A stretch of DNA of 64,000 nucleotides, taken from Sipunculus nudus (lineage: Eukaryota; Annelida; Sipuncula; Golfingiida; Sipunculidae). The DNA is taken from assembly GCA_026874595.1 (NCBI GenBank), contig CM049307.1, positions 19,939,079 to 20,003,078 on the forward strand, given 5' to 3'. The notes under the pieces were generated by a model. The model was not told the DNA's origin. It made no database searches and saw nothing but the letters and a program-made list of their open reading frames with translations. Position numbers and translations under genes: made by a program. This document shows, piece after piece, positions 31,562 through 42,230 of the stretch (positions within the stretch are counted from its first letter, which is position 1; every line of letters starts with the position of its first letter).

Positions 31562-31734
31562 GTGAAAATGGCTCAACAACAAACATTACTGGACTTCTTC
31601 AATTTGTCTGTTGTTGCAACTTCGTTAAGACGGGATCAGTCAACGCAGACTGAGAGTAGACAACAGACTTGTTTTGCCAACCAACATAAAGGTCAAGGAC
31701 AAATAAGTGAGTCATTATACAAATTGAACGAGAT
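31562..31734 (+). other. Possible start of the gag remnant
   Basis: A short frame (31562-31774) with KMAQQQTLLDFFNLS precedes and overlaps the gag frame that begins near 31735 in another frame. It could be the original N terminus or chance. Confidence 0.3.
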
Positions 31735-32835
31735 GTGTCAGTGCCGGAAGGGCAGTCACAGCCATCTCGTATAGCCAGAGACCATGAATTGGGAATATTT
31801 GGACAAATGATACAAACAGGGACAAAACTTCCTCAAGGTCACCTCCAGGGTCAAAACCCCTATGAAATGTCATTTTCTACACCTTGGCATGGGGAACCCC
31901 GGAGTGTGAGTGATAATACATGACCTAGAGGCGGTAAAGAGCCAGACAAGTACAATGGAGAAAGTCCTGACTTTGAGAACTATATCCGCCATTTTGAATT
32001 AGTAGCAAAATGGAATTGGTGGGATGACAATGAAAAGGCCTTACAGTTAGGGGCTAGCTTGACTGGACCTGCGCAATGGGTGTTAGGTGATCTTTATAAC
32101 CTGAGTAGTTATGATGCGTTGCAAGAGATTGTGATAGAACAGTTTGTAATAGGACTCGATGAACCATAGTTACAAAAGCATGAGCATTTTGCTAGACCGA
32201 CTACGCTAGAAGCTGCCATATCTGCTGCAATAGAGTACGAGTCAATTGATTTCCGAGACCCTACCACACCGTCTTCAAGTAAACCAAGGTCAGCTAAGGT
32301 CAAGGCCGATTTAACCACTGAGCCAGATCACTCGGAGAGGTATAACCAGTTACCACCTGCCGTGAATCTACAAGTGACCCCTCAGCGACAGATGACCCCT
32401 GGCCAAGGTCAAAGGTCAGCAGAGATGGGAACACACAAATTTGAGCCTGGAACCTGTTTCTGTTGTGGGGAGCATGGACATTATAAAAGAAATTGTCCCC
32501 ATCCCAGGCGCCAGAGAGGTTATAATGCGAAACCAAAAGTGCAGGAAACATACGACCCCATTGCGCATTTACCACCAGCAACACCAGGGTACACACCCCA
32601 GCCTGCATGCCTAAGTGGTTTCAACCCGGTTATGCCGGGTAGTTATGTACCTGCACCAACTGCTCAACCACCAAAACAACAGTATATGTCCATACCAAGA
32701 GCCAGATTGGGAGGTGGTATACATGTTTCGGCACCTACCACACTGACACTTAGTGCATCTTCTATGCCTAGGACAATTACAGCCTCAAAACCAGGGGTTT
32801 CCATGCTTTATTGGAAACTAACCTTGGAATATTAG
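31735..32835 (+). pseudogene. Gypsy gag remnant with CCHC knuckle
   Basis: With stops at 31921 and 32167 ignored, one frame gives KYNGESPDFENYIRHFELVA, KWNWWDDNEKALQLGASLTG and AQWVLGDL (capsid domain), then a shortened C-terminal capsid, LEAAISAAIEYES, and the knuckle CFCCGEHGHYKRNCP (CX2CX4HX4C, intact). A Pro/Gln/Tyr-rich tail follows. The jump from DALQEIV to EQFVIGLDE suggests an internal deletion. No protease or RT follows; sequence turns into a minisatellite at about 32791. It belongs to a different Gypsy family from the 17-29 kb element, judged from the sequence around the knuckle. Confidence 0.7.
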
Positions 32836-33130
32836 TAAACTGTCATGGTATACCAAGGACACCATGGAAGTTATCCATTGAAACCTTGCACTTCCTTGGA
32901 AATCCATGGAAAACATAACAAAACCAGGGGTTTACATGCTTTATTGGGAACTAGCCTTGGAATATTAGAAAATTGTCCATGGTATACCATGGACACCAAG
33001 GAAGTTATTCATTGAAACCATGGACTGCAATGAAAAATCATGGAAAAACATAACAAAAACATGGGTTTCCATGCTTTTTTGGATACTAACCTTGGAATCT
33101 TAGTAAATTGTCCATGCTGTTGTGACCTTA
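32791..33130. repeat. ~130-143-bp tandem repeat, 2.5 copies, rich in CCATGG
   Basis: Blocks beginning CCAGGGGTTT(C/A)CATGC at 32791 and 32934 and a variant ATGGGTTTCCATGC near 33061 share TTGGAATATTAG, GGTATACCA and GTTATCCATTGAAACC. CCATGG and CCAAGG dyads occur throughout. Confidence 0.75.
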
Positions 33131-33739
33131 GAACACTCAAACAAACATGTAATAGGGAAATGTCAATAGAAAAAAATTATTTGAGATAGCTATCTGTTAA
33201 AAAGGGAGTATTTTTGCAGCATCAATTCAATCATAACAGTATTTGATTTTGACAAATTGAGTGATGTACCAAGGATGTCCCATTGCAGATGTGAGTTTAA
33301 TTCAATTAAGTTAAAAAATATACAATTAGAAATGCAGGAGGTGGCTTAGTTTGTGAAAAGGACTCAGATGACAGCTGAGCACAGGACAAGAAAAAAATAA
33401 TATATGTGATAAAGACCTGTAAACTGTACGCATGAATAAATCAAATGCTCATTCAGGTATTTATTATACACATGTTGCCTCAAGTCTTCCTCAAAACAAG
33501 GTATTGCAGAAAACTTCGAAAGTTCTCACTGACAAGTCACATCAGAGCCACCCCCAAAAAAGAATCGTGGTCATTCCCCCAGAAGCTGTGACGCCGTCTG
33601 ACATAAGGCCCGTGCATTATAGAACGTCATTTTCCAATAAAATTAAGGAAACCGAATTTTGACGTCACGTACCTTTGTACCTTCGTAACCTGTGCACACA
33701 ATTTGACAGATTGTCGCGTCTGCTGTCAACACTGGTCAA

Positions 33740-36171
33740 ATGATGAAGAATTTTGCACTGATCTTCTGGGTTCACAATGACCCTGTAACAGGTAATGTCA
33801 TTAACATGAATGGCATTATACAGCCAAGAAAACCCTTTACAGAATACAAGGAAGGTGAAGAGGTCATTGCAAAATGCCCAGGCTTCAGAACACCAACCGG
33901 TGTAATCGGCAAAATCAGAGGTAGGTTTTCCCACGGTCCATCAAGTGTCATTTTCTTCGTTTGTCCCATTGTGAAATATAAAATGTAAGAAACTATCACA
34001 CACATTTGACTATGTCCTTAACAGATAACAAGGTTAATGTGAGACAGCTATTTATTGTCACAAAACAATAAACAAGTTAATATTTTATACAGTAAGGCCG
34101 CTGCCGGTTACGTCATGATTAATTATCATACTCGCATATCGGCCTCTTGCATGGTAAACGGTCAACATTGACAAAACAATACCTTGAAAAAAAATCCGGT
34201 GCATGACACTTATTGATGTAGAGACTTTCGAAAACCTCCAATAAAAAGTTTTTTTTATCGATGATATATTCTAATTTTAAAGGAACATCATAAAACACAT
34301 GTCAATAAGTCCGCATCACCAACGGATGCTTGTTGTTTTGTGATTGTGCGACTTCGGCATCAGGCAAGGCGCAATGTATGCTAGTCAGGGTCAAAGGTCA
34401 GCACTGCCAAAACAACACTGTGACGTGCTTGAGCGGGTGGTTGGTGATATGACGAAATGTAATGTCACAAAACTTTCCTTTATAAGATTAAAGTGATAAT
34501 ATATTTAAGTATTAAAAGAACTGCAGCAATGAAATAAATTGCTCTCGAGAAGGAACTGATGGCCTAGCGTGTTGTGTCTTAATTTTAGTTTGCAAGACCC
34601 TTCAGGGCACAAAGCATGCTAGTTAGGGCCAAAGGTCAGCATCAACAAAACAAATAGATTAAACGTGTAAAGAAATTTCGACCCAGGGGCCTCCGATGAG
34701 ATTTTAAGGGGAAACCTAAATTCATCAGCTATATTCACAAATCAGCCAAGCGTCCTAACAACATCCTTCATAATGTTTTGCATGTTTGTATTCATTGGCA
34801 GTTTTCCGACATTTGGGAAGATACACTGAGAAACTAGATTTTTAACACTTGCAGATATTAAGAATTTAATTTTTAAATATATAAATGTATTTTCAAATTA
34901 CTCAATTTTTTATTTGTATGTGTTGTTGTTATGAATAAAATATCTGTCTACATAATACCTGTATAAAGTCTAATATGACCACAATATGTTCAGTTTTTAT
35001 TTATTTATTTAATTTTTTTTTTTTTTTTTTTGAGGTTATGAATATTTTTATTGACATCTGGCTGAAATAACATTCCACTTGGTACAACTACAAGCTGTTC
35101 GGGATTGAGCACGAGCCCAGCTCATTAATCTCTCTTGCCCTATTTGTTTCATTTTATTTATTTTTTAATTGATAATATTTATAAGTATGTATACATATTA
35201 GAGTGTCACATTAATTGCTTGTCAACAAAAAAAAATCTATATACTAGTATATATATTTTGAATAAATCTATATAAGTTTTCAGGTATGCATGTAAAAATA
35301 CCCTTTTTCATTTAGGGCTACTTCCATTTTAAACTATTTTCCCAGATGAACAACAGAAAAAGGAGATGATGCAAATTCTGAGTGACATCGAGAAATTTTG
35401 CATTTCATACCCTTGTTCATGTTATTTTAGCTCAGGTAACCCTAAGTTTTTGGGTCCCTAGTTTCAACTATAAAACAATATCTAAATTATATTTAAATGT
35501 CTACTTTAAATTTAATCACAGTGTTGTAAATTTTTAAATAGTTATTAGCATAAATGTAAAATCAGTACCTTATCGTTTTCCCCAAGTAAGCACAATTTGA
35601 TGTTTCTGTCAATTAGGCTAAATCTCCTGAGCACTCATAGGTTCCTTGTTCTTTAGGCTATCTCCTGATTGAGACATTACACACTGCAGTCAGGTGCACC
35701 TAAAGTCATGGCAAAAATATATGCACTACAACATTTGTAACCAGTTACTGCATGTTTGATCTATGCTACCTGTTAAGATTATTTTCTTATTAAAATACAT
35801 TTGATAAACTCCTCCATATTAATTTAAACCTTGTCAGTTAATGATATATTGTTGCACTAAATCTGATTTCAACCAGGCATTTTATCCATTTTAGGTATAT
35901 CTTAACATATAATTAAAATAAAGTCATTTAAACATAATTTCATTTTTTTAAAGAAATAATTATAAAATCGATGCCAGATTACGGCAAAGCAGCCAAGCTG
36001 TTGTTTTGCAGACTATTTTCAGAAGAAGAAAGGGAGGGCAGGAGCCTTACTGGCCAGGCTGCCAACAAGGCCAAGGCTGCAAGACCAGCCCTTGAAAATC
36101 AGGAGAAACTTCAAATCATATATGGTGATTTATACATTTTCAAAATATATATTTTATTATTATCATCATAA
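33740..36171 (+). CDS. BEN-domain-type gene, three predicted exons (162 aa)
   Basis: Exon 1, 33740-33920, encodes FALIFWVHND, PRKPFTEYKEGEEVIAKCPG and ends AGAG|GTAGGT. Exon 2, 35346-35435, after TTTTCCCAG, encodes EQQKKEMMQILSDIEK and ends CTCAG|GTAACC. Exon 3, 35954-36171, encodes DYGKAAKLLFCRLF, GRSLTGQAANK and ARPALENQEKLQII, which resembles the C-terminal half of a BEN domain. Lengths 181+90+218 keep one frame through both phase-1 junctions and end at TAA, which supports the model. BEN domains bind DNA or chromatin proteins in the nucleus. At 162 aa it is short, so exons may be missing or it may be a partial duplicate. The identity rests on remembered family patterns. Intron 1 contains a retroposed tail and a partial duplication near 34370/34605. 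Confidence 0.5.
35012..35140 (-). mobile_element. Retroposed 3' end with poly(A) tail (minus strand)
   Basis: On the minus strand, AATAAA (near 35050) is followed ~15 bases later by a pure A run (T at 35013-35031). Similar TTTATTTATTT sequence on both sides could be target duplications, but the region is too simple to be sure. It lies in intron 1 of the BEN-type gene. Source unknown. Confidence 0.4.
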
Positions 36172-36843
36172 ACCTAAAACATATTATTTTTTTAAATGGA
36201 TTTCACTTTATGTTTATGTTATATACTAAACACTATAAAAGGTTAAAGTAAATTATCAAATAAATATGTTAAATATATTTGATTTTTTCAGCTCACCTTA
36301 TTTTCTAGAAAATGTTGAGATATAGCGACAACTGTCTAGCCTTAACCATAATTATGAACTCTGTTTCATTATCCAATTATCAATTTTTAAAATTATAAAA
36401 TTTCTTCACATTTGACAGCTAATATACATTTTATGCATGGAAGCTTTACATCCGGGAAATATGATGAATAGGTTTTGAAATCTATGGTAGAACAGGCAAG
36501 GATAGCATGTCTTATTGGAAAAAACCTTGTATGATAGCATAGGCCATAGAAAGAAATATCATATTGCCAGAGACATAAGGTTCAACCTGGAATGTCCCTT
36601 TGTCCAAGGTACAGGTAACATGTCATGTTAACACAGAGCATCTTATACAGTAGGTAGAATGATGAATAACTACAAATGGGTGGAGGGGTTTGCCATGGGT
36701 CAGCCATGTGGTCATGTGGACATAGATTAGTTCAATAAGTTTATTCTTGCTAATACTGTGTTTGCACAATGAAACTATGGGGCAGTTTCCCACACAGGAT
36801 GTGCACCTGCAAGACCCAGCACTAGCCACCACAATAGAAAGAC
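36172..36843. other. No gene recognised
   Basis: AT-rich. Minus-strand frames at 36623-37111 overlap the Pro/Arg-rich retroelement ORF remnant and are probably its shadow. Confidence 0.4.
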
Positions 36844-37486
36844 ATGATAATGCTGACCTCTGACGAGCGGGAACCTCGCACCCAACCAAGGGAGACAAGT
36901 ACGAGACCACAATGGCCTGTGACACTGGGGACCCCAGTGCAAGACGAGAGAATAGTAGGGGATGGGAACATGGAGAATAGTAGTCAGGCAGAAGTTGTGG
37001 CTGGAACAGCTGGGGTGAGACAGCCAGATTCGGGAACCAGAGTAGCGTCCAGGAGGCGTTGGAATTGCCCCTTGCGGCGCTGAAGACTTCAAAAAGACAG
37101 TGAACACTCACTGGGATGCCATTGGCTGAAATGGCATATGATCTATACCAGGGTCTTCAGGTGCCCCAATGCGCACTGCAAGTTCGTGGCTCCGAGACAT
37201 GCACATCTGGGAGACACATGCGGCAACGGCATATTGCCCAATTCGAAGACGAGAGGGAATTCAAATGTTTCCTGGGAATCTGGAACGGGTGTTTAGTTAC
37301 TTAGACCTGACCCTACCTTCTGAGCGGGTTGCGAACACCCTGGAGCAACATATGGTTGAGTACAGGGGCACTGTTGGTCAGCTTCGTGCTGACCTGCATG
37401 AGGCCAGACAGCGGGTCTCTCTCCTAGAGAGACTGGATCAGGAGCGATCTCAAGAGATACGCATCCTCAACCAACAGCTGCGCTGA
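36844..37486 (+). pseudogene. Remnant of a Gypsy post-pol ORF pair (zinc finger plus coiled coil)
   Basis: 36844-37083 is a Gln/Arg/Thr-rich frame. At about 37160-37260, two frames together give a C2H2-like finger: FRCPNAHCKF, then RHMRQRHIAQFED in the adjacent frame, so one indel lies near 37205. At 37290-37486 an open frame encodes LPSERVANTLEQHM and QLRADLHEARQRVSLLERLD, a clear coiled coil. Zinc finger followed by coiled coil, then non-coding DNA, a polypurine stretch and an LTR is the same order as ORFs A and B of the 17-29 kb element, though sequences differ. I infer a second Gypsy family with this module. Broken by at least one frameshift. Confidence 0.5.
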
Positions 37487-38034
37487 TCGTTGCATCATTG
37501 ACCATCTCAACCAGCAGGTGACAGAGGTGGACCTGGTGGACCAATGTAAGCAACTAAACAAGTGGGCTGATTGGTAACATGCTGCACCTTTACAGCACAG
37601 TTCCACACCGCAAGATAGGGGGACCCCTACCACATCAACCACAACTAGTCTGTCATCCTATTCACAGTAAACCTGCATGAAACCCTGTTTGATGTTGAAA
37701 ATTGGTATACCGACATACTAGTTTCAAGTTATGTTTGGCTATGTTTATTCTTCGGTAGTTCTAGTTTTATTTAAATTCTAAGAACCCTGCTGTTGTTCTA
37801 CCTTAGGGAAGTATTTTTTTTTGTTTTTGTTTTGTTGGAGGGCATTTGTGCCAGGAACTTCAGGAAATCCATGAAAGTATATTTTGTTATTATTTCTATT
37901 CATAAATAATTGATTTCATCAGAGACTAATCAGGGTATGTTTATGTTATCACTGTTTTATATTATTTGAGATTTCAAAACCTTTATGATATGATTTTCTT
38001 TAACTGTTGTTACATCTCAACCACAGACGGTTGG
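37487..38034 (+). other. Non-coding 3' region of the second Gypsy
   Basis: No ORF; T-rich around 37808-37838. It leads into the purine tract at 38035. Confidence 0.4.
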
Positions 38035-38664
38035 TTTTAAGGGGGGGAGGGATGAGGTGGATCCCGCTTTAAGCTATAGGACCTTGTCGAGTTTGACTGG
38101 TACGAAATGTTTTGTCCTAGCTCCCGCTAAGGGGGGGGGGGGGGGGGGGAGTTAAAAGAGGCCGAGATACTGGTTAACGTCAAAGGGGATTGAACCAGAC
38201 AGAAACTGATTGGAAGTTGCTTAAGACCCGAGAAACGGCTACTTTGCATGAAACTGCTGATTGAGTGGAGTGGTAAGAACTGTTTTGTTAATCTAGCTGG
38301 AGTTACTATTACACGGTGGCCAGACAGAGCGTGAATATTTAGTCGGGATCCTGCTTGTACCAGGGACCAATATGGTGGCTGACGTAATCATCGAGATCAG
38401 CTTATAACTTGATGAAGGGCCCTGAGACCCCCCCCCCCCCCCCTGGAACATAAATAGATGGCGACCCCCTTGGTGTTTGTATTGCATACCAGTTTTGTAT
38501 TCCATTTTGTCAAGAATTGATTATCGCAAATAAGTGACTTTGTGTTATCATTTGTTTAGTTTGGCTGGTTGTGGAGAGATGGACATTGTCACTAAAACCT
38601 CCCCCCTCTAAATTGGAGATACGAAACTGTGTAGTAACAGGCGGGGCTAACCCCGGGTCATTAC
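38035..38664 (+). repeat. Polypurine tract and LTR of a second Gypsy family
   Basis: TTTTAAGGGGGGGAGGGA (38035-38052) is followed by TGAGGTGGATCCCGC and ~610 bases ending GGTCATTACA. Within are a G run at about 38131-38149, a C run at about 38430-38442, ACATAAATAGATGG (TATA-like, ~38449) and a long T-rich R-U5-like part. TG...CA ends, purine tract and position after the zinc-finger/coil remnant support a 3' LTR. Exact ends are uncertain and no second copy is in the window. Confidence 0.5.
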
Positions 38665-38809
38665 AGTAGTCATTGGTGAAGGTATACAAGAGAGTAGAGG
38701 TGCCAACCTAAGAACCACCAGGAACTAAGTTCATCGGGGTTTTGAATGTATTAAGCTGGTGACGGGGGAGGGGGGTTAAAGTGAGATGGCAGTAATTGGT
38801 ATTTTAAGC

Positions 38810-39493
38810 AAGAGATATCAGGGTCTTCACCCCTGACAGTGTGTGTTTTCACTGTGGCCACATTTTGTTGCCACAGCATACCACAAATAAATTTCCCCCA
38901 TTTACCAAGTACTATATGGTTGTCACTTGTTCTTTGTTTCCCTTGCATGAGTTGATGAATGGGGCTAAGACAGCAGGGTGACACTAAACAATCCACAGGC
39001 TATGTGTAACCAGGGTGTGGTTATGGAAAGCTCAGAGGTGGATGATATGATCAGCCACCTTGGCTCTTGCCCAAGGAAGGCTGAATTTCAAATATGTATG
39101 TATGTTGGACCTGAAACGACTCGCCCATCTTAATGTGGAACTACATTACACATTTTGGCACAATCTGGCACTCATAAGCAGGCTAGGTTATCCCCAATGA
39201 AGCCTGGCCTGTGACTGCAGCAAGTGTTTCAGGATAGTTTTCTGAACTTTTGCAGCAGTAGCAATTGGGATATTGTGGCAAAGGCAGCCAGAGTCCTGGT
39301 TCTCTATAATGAGTGCCGTGGACCCGATGGAGAGAACTTCGGTTCTTTGAAGCAACAAGCTGCCTGGTGTGTCTGTTCAAGCCAAACGACAGCCAATGTG
39401 GTTCAATTGGTACTGGATAGATGGTTACATCTCTACGATGTGAGAACCCTGTTGTATTTCCAGGCACTGGCCCGTTTGGAAGGCGACCTGTAG
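38810..39493 (+). pseudogene. LARLEG zinc-finger family, copy 2
   Basis: Blocks in order: VCFHCGH (about 38840), DMISHLGSC (39042-39070), FWHNL.LISRLGYP (39150-39195), ACDCSKC (39207-39228), then an open frame 39224-39493 with AARVLVLYNECRGPDGENFG, QQAAWCVCSS, LLYFQALARLEGDL and the stop. These match copies 1 and 3 in order and spacing. Breaks: a frame change between the zinc-finger block and the middle, TGA at the codon that is TGG in copy 1 (after GYPQ), and a shift just after the Cys cluster. The stop is followed by GTATGT. It starts ~150 bases after the LTR at 38.66 kb and is followed at once by an integrase fragment, so it lies among retroelement pieces. Confidence 0.5.
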
Positions 39494-39514
39494 GTATGTA
39501 ATGAATAATTACTG

Positions 39515-39870
39515 TGTGGGGAATCACTGAAGGCCCATCACATTATACTAGAGAGTACAGATTACTTCAATGACAAAAGTCTATTATACCACACATACTA
39601 TCCACGGGGTAAGGGCAAACAAAGCAGGCAACCACTTATTCAGTTAGTAATCCCAAGAGCATTATGGGATGACCTGCTCAGGTCATATGACTCATATCAT
39701 GACTCATTAGCCGCAGGTTGTCATACAGGGGTTTCCTGCACTTATGACGCAATCAAAATGAAGTATTACTGGCACTCAATGCATACTGATGAAGTAAACT
39801 ATATCAAATCTTGTCAAGCATGTCAGTCAGCTAAACATCACTTCGATGCTAAACAGGCACCACTTACAAA
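39515..39870 (+). pseudogene. Gypsy integrase N-terminal fragment (HHCC zinc domain)
   Basis: One frame gives ESTDYFNDKSLLYHTYYPRG, LVIPRALWDDLLRSY, CHTGVSCTYDAIKMKYYW, and SCQACQSAKHHF, the region from the RNase H-integrase linker through the zinc domain. The His pair is partly altered. The catalytic core is absent: the frame runs straight into LTR-end sequence at about 39871. A shorter duplicate of the right half lies at 41797-41940. Confidence 0.75.
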
Positions 39871-39921
39871 CTATCTCTTGTTATATCTGTGTCATTCCCC
39901 CCCCCCCCCCCAGCCTTATAA
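39866..39921 (+). repeat. LTR 3' end (TATCTCTTGTTATATCTG ... poly-C ... AGCCTT)
   Basis: CTATCTCTTGTTATATCTGTGTCAT, a run of C, then CAGCCTTATAACA. Related sequences lie at 41953-41998 and 58456-58511. Here it is directly followed by a primer-site-like TTGGTGGAGAATCCCGAT, so this is a 5' LTR end. Confidence 0.65.
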
Positions 39922-39940
39922 CAATTGGTGGAGAATCCCG
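39922..39940 (+). promoter_or_regulatory. Primer-binding site of a degenerate Gypsy
   Basis: TGGTGGAGAATCCCGAT begins a few bases after the ACA end of the LTR. The TGG start fits a tRNA CCA end; I cannot name the tRNA. A gag remnant follows, as expected. Confidence 0.5.
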
Positions 39941-40039
39941 ATATTTTTCTACAAAATTCATGGACTAAATTGACAAGTGAAATTCAAATAAGAAATGGAA
40001 AAAACCAACAGTGACTGACGAAGTAACTAATATATGGAT

Positions 40040-40960
40040 AATAGAACAAGTCAGTGAGAACGCCTTACCAAAATACTCTGGCACAGAAAATGCCTAACGT
40101 TGGCCCGATCGTTTTAATTGTGTAGCAAGACTTGCTTGCTGGTTGCCACTTAGACCTCCAGTTCGCCAGACAAGTGGGCATCAGTATTTCCAATAACATT
40201 ACAACATGGAAGTGCTGCTGATATGTGGTATGCCACCCTATCAGAAACAGTTAAAGACTCATTTAACCTCCTCTCCGAGGCATTCCTAAAAAGGTTCAAT
40301 AATGCTAAATGACTCTGTGTACAGCGACTTCAGGAGTTTCAAGACCGAAAATTAAACCCCGGTGAAACTGTCGACCAGTTTGTGGATGATATCAAAGAAA
40401 TGGATCAAAACTTGGGCAAAACTGAACAAGACATTTGCAATACCATCAAAATGGGTCTACCTATAAATATGCAACAGATCGTAGAGGGAAAGGAGCCGCG
40501 AGACCTACAAGAATTAATCAATTATGCGCAGTTGGCAGCTTCATTCAGACCACTGGTTGTACAGAGACTCCAGCCCAATGTCGACCAGCTTAGTGATAAG
40601 ATATGTCACTCAGTTCTTGACAAATTGGCAACAGACCACCAATGCCGAATGATGGGAACAGCTACCAAGCACAAGGGAACAACAACAGACCACGGACCAG
40701 AATGTCACCGGGTCAATCCAGTAGGTAAAGTCCATCGACACAGGGATCAACTAGGCTCAACAGAACAGGTAAACAGAACCTACAATCTTGCTGTCGATGT
40801 GGGAAACCACATCAGACCAGAGACGGTGTTCATATCAATAGTCAGCGTTATTTTTTTGGACTAACACTGCATTTGGCTAGAGTCTGCAGAAAGGCTAGAA
40901 ACAGTATGAGATCTGAGAAACCATCTGGTAATGTTAGACGATAGGGGTACATGCCTGAAT
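40040..40960 (+). pseudogene. Gypsy gag remnant with decayed double zinc knuckle
   Basis: Scattered frames give ALPKYSGTENA, MWYATLSETVKDSFNLLSEA, FLKRFNN and RLQEFQDRKLNPGETVDQFV, then an open frame 40382-40864 (DDIKEMDQNLGKTEQDICN, VEGKEPRDLQELINYAQLA). After a shift, CCRCGKPHQTRDG...RVCRK near 40790-40900 preserves the outline of two CCHC knuckles with several cysteines lost. Gag of a third Gypsy family, inactive through several stops and shifts. Confidence 0.65.
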
Positions 40961-41091
40961 CTGCAGCAAAATCTATCCTTCCTGATAAGAACAGTAAAAA
41001 TAAGAAATGTAAGAAAGTAAACTAGTGTGCATCATTTAATAGTCTACCTAAGGTGTAAGCTAATGTAAAGCCTCCAAAACAAATTAGTAGG

Positions 41092-41807
41092 GTGTCAGCT
41101 ACAGTTAACTCTTTGCGAATACAATGTCTATTAGACACCGGTGCCGGTGTATCCTGTATAAATGGGGAGGTTGTACAAGTCCATGAGGTACTAAATAAAC
41201 TTCCTCTATTACCCCAAACCTCAAATCATGTGAGAGGCATGGGCAATTCACTGATAAGGGTAAAGGGAGATATAGAACTAGAGATCAGTATGGGGAAACT
41301 TTACAGGAACACAGATTTTTTGTCCTGGAAACCATGAAAATTCCATTTATTTTAGGAATAGATTTCCTTAAGAAACATCAAGCATGCATAAATATCTCTG
41401 ACTGTTCCCTATCATTAATGGGTAATTTCTATGTCATTCCCATACAAGGCAATAAACAGACAGCTCGGTGCTCAATGCTACTCCTTGCATGTGATGTAAA
41501 CTGTCCACCTATGTCAGGAAACCTCCTTCCCGTGTATATGCCAGCACCTTGCTCAAGCACTCTTATTATACAAGTAACACCTAGTAAAACTCTCTCAAGG
41601 TCAAAGGGCTTGGCCGGTGCATTTAGCGTCAATACCATAAAACAGTGCAAGACGAACATGAGAGTCCTACATCCTTCAAATAAACCTGTATGTGTACAAA
41701 GAGGCTACCCTGTAGCTTTATTTCACCCTATTCAGGAAGACTCAGACACTATAAAAATTCTAGACAAACAGACGCAAACCAATATAAATCATATAATGAC
41801 TCATTAG
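41092..41807 (+). pseudogene. Gypsy protease and pol N-terminal remnant
   Basis: 41092-41337 contains the retropepsin active-site region QCLLDTGAGVSCINGEVV and ends early. 41334-41807 continues in another frame with IPFILGIDFLKKHQACIN, the usual protease end motif, and then the linker towards RT (RVLHPSNKPVCVQRGYPVAL). RT itself is missing; the frame ends where an integrase fragment begins at 41797, so most of pol is deleted. Confidence 0.7.
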
Positions 41808-41998
41808 CCGCAGGTTGTCACACTGGGGTTTCCTGCACTTATGACACAATCACTGAAGTATTATTGGCACTCGACGCAAACTATATCAAGTCTTGTCAAG
41901 CATGTCAGTCAGCTTAACGTCAATTCCATGCTAAACAGGCACCACTAACAAGTTATCTCTTGTTATATCTGGGTCATGCTCCCCCTCCCCCCAGCCTT
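41797..41998 (+). repeat. Integrase fragment fused to LTR end, direct repeat of 39704-39917
   Basis: GACTCATTAGCCGCAGGTTG to CAGGCACCACTAACAAG, then the LTR end TATCTCTTGTTATATCTGGG, C-rich tract and CAGCCTT. The same fusion with the same junction flanks the gag-protease remnant on the left. There are substitutions and small deletions between copies. Confidence 0.75.
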
Positions 41999-42001
41999 TA
42001 T

Positions 42002-42230
42002 GTCGAAGCTTTACACTTTTGAAGTATTTTTAGAAAATAATTTATGCTGTCACCCAGTTTTGGATCAGTGAAGAACTTTATATGGAATTTGCTCCACAAA
42101 AAAACCCCTGGCCAAAAAAGACAAGGTATTTGGCAAAAAGAGTTTTGCTGAACTTCTAACTGGTAAAATGGATAATATTGGTAAGACAAAAAGGGTTGTG
42201 CAGCAAATAGCCATCTACAGACTGGCAGAA
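42002..42230 (+). repeat. Dispersed repeat, copy 1
   Basis: Begins GTCGAAGCTTTACACTTTTG and shares CACCCAGTTT, AATTTGCTCC/TTC, GGCAAAAAGAGTTTTG and CTAACTGGTAA with 45080-45310. It starts right at the end of the LTR-end sequence. Nature unknown. Confidence 0.65.
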
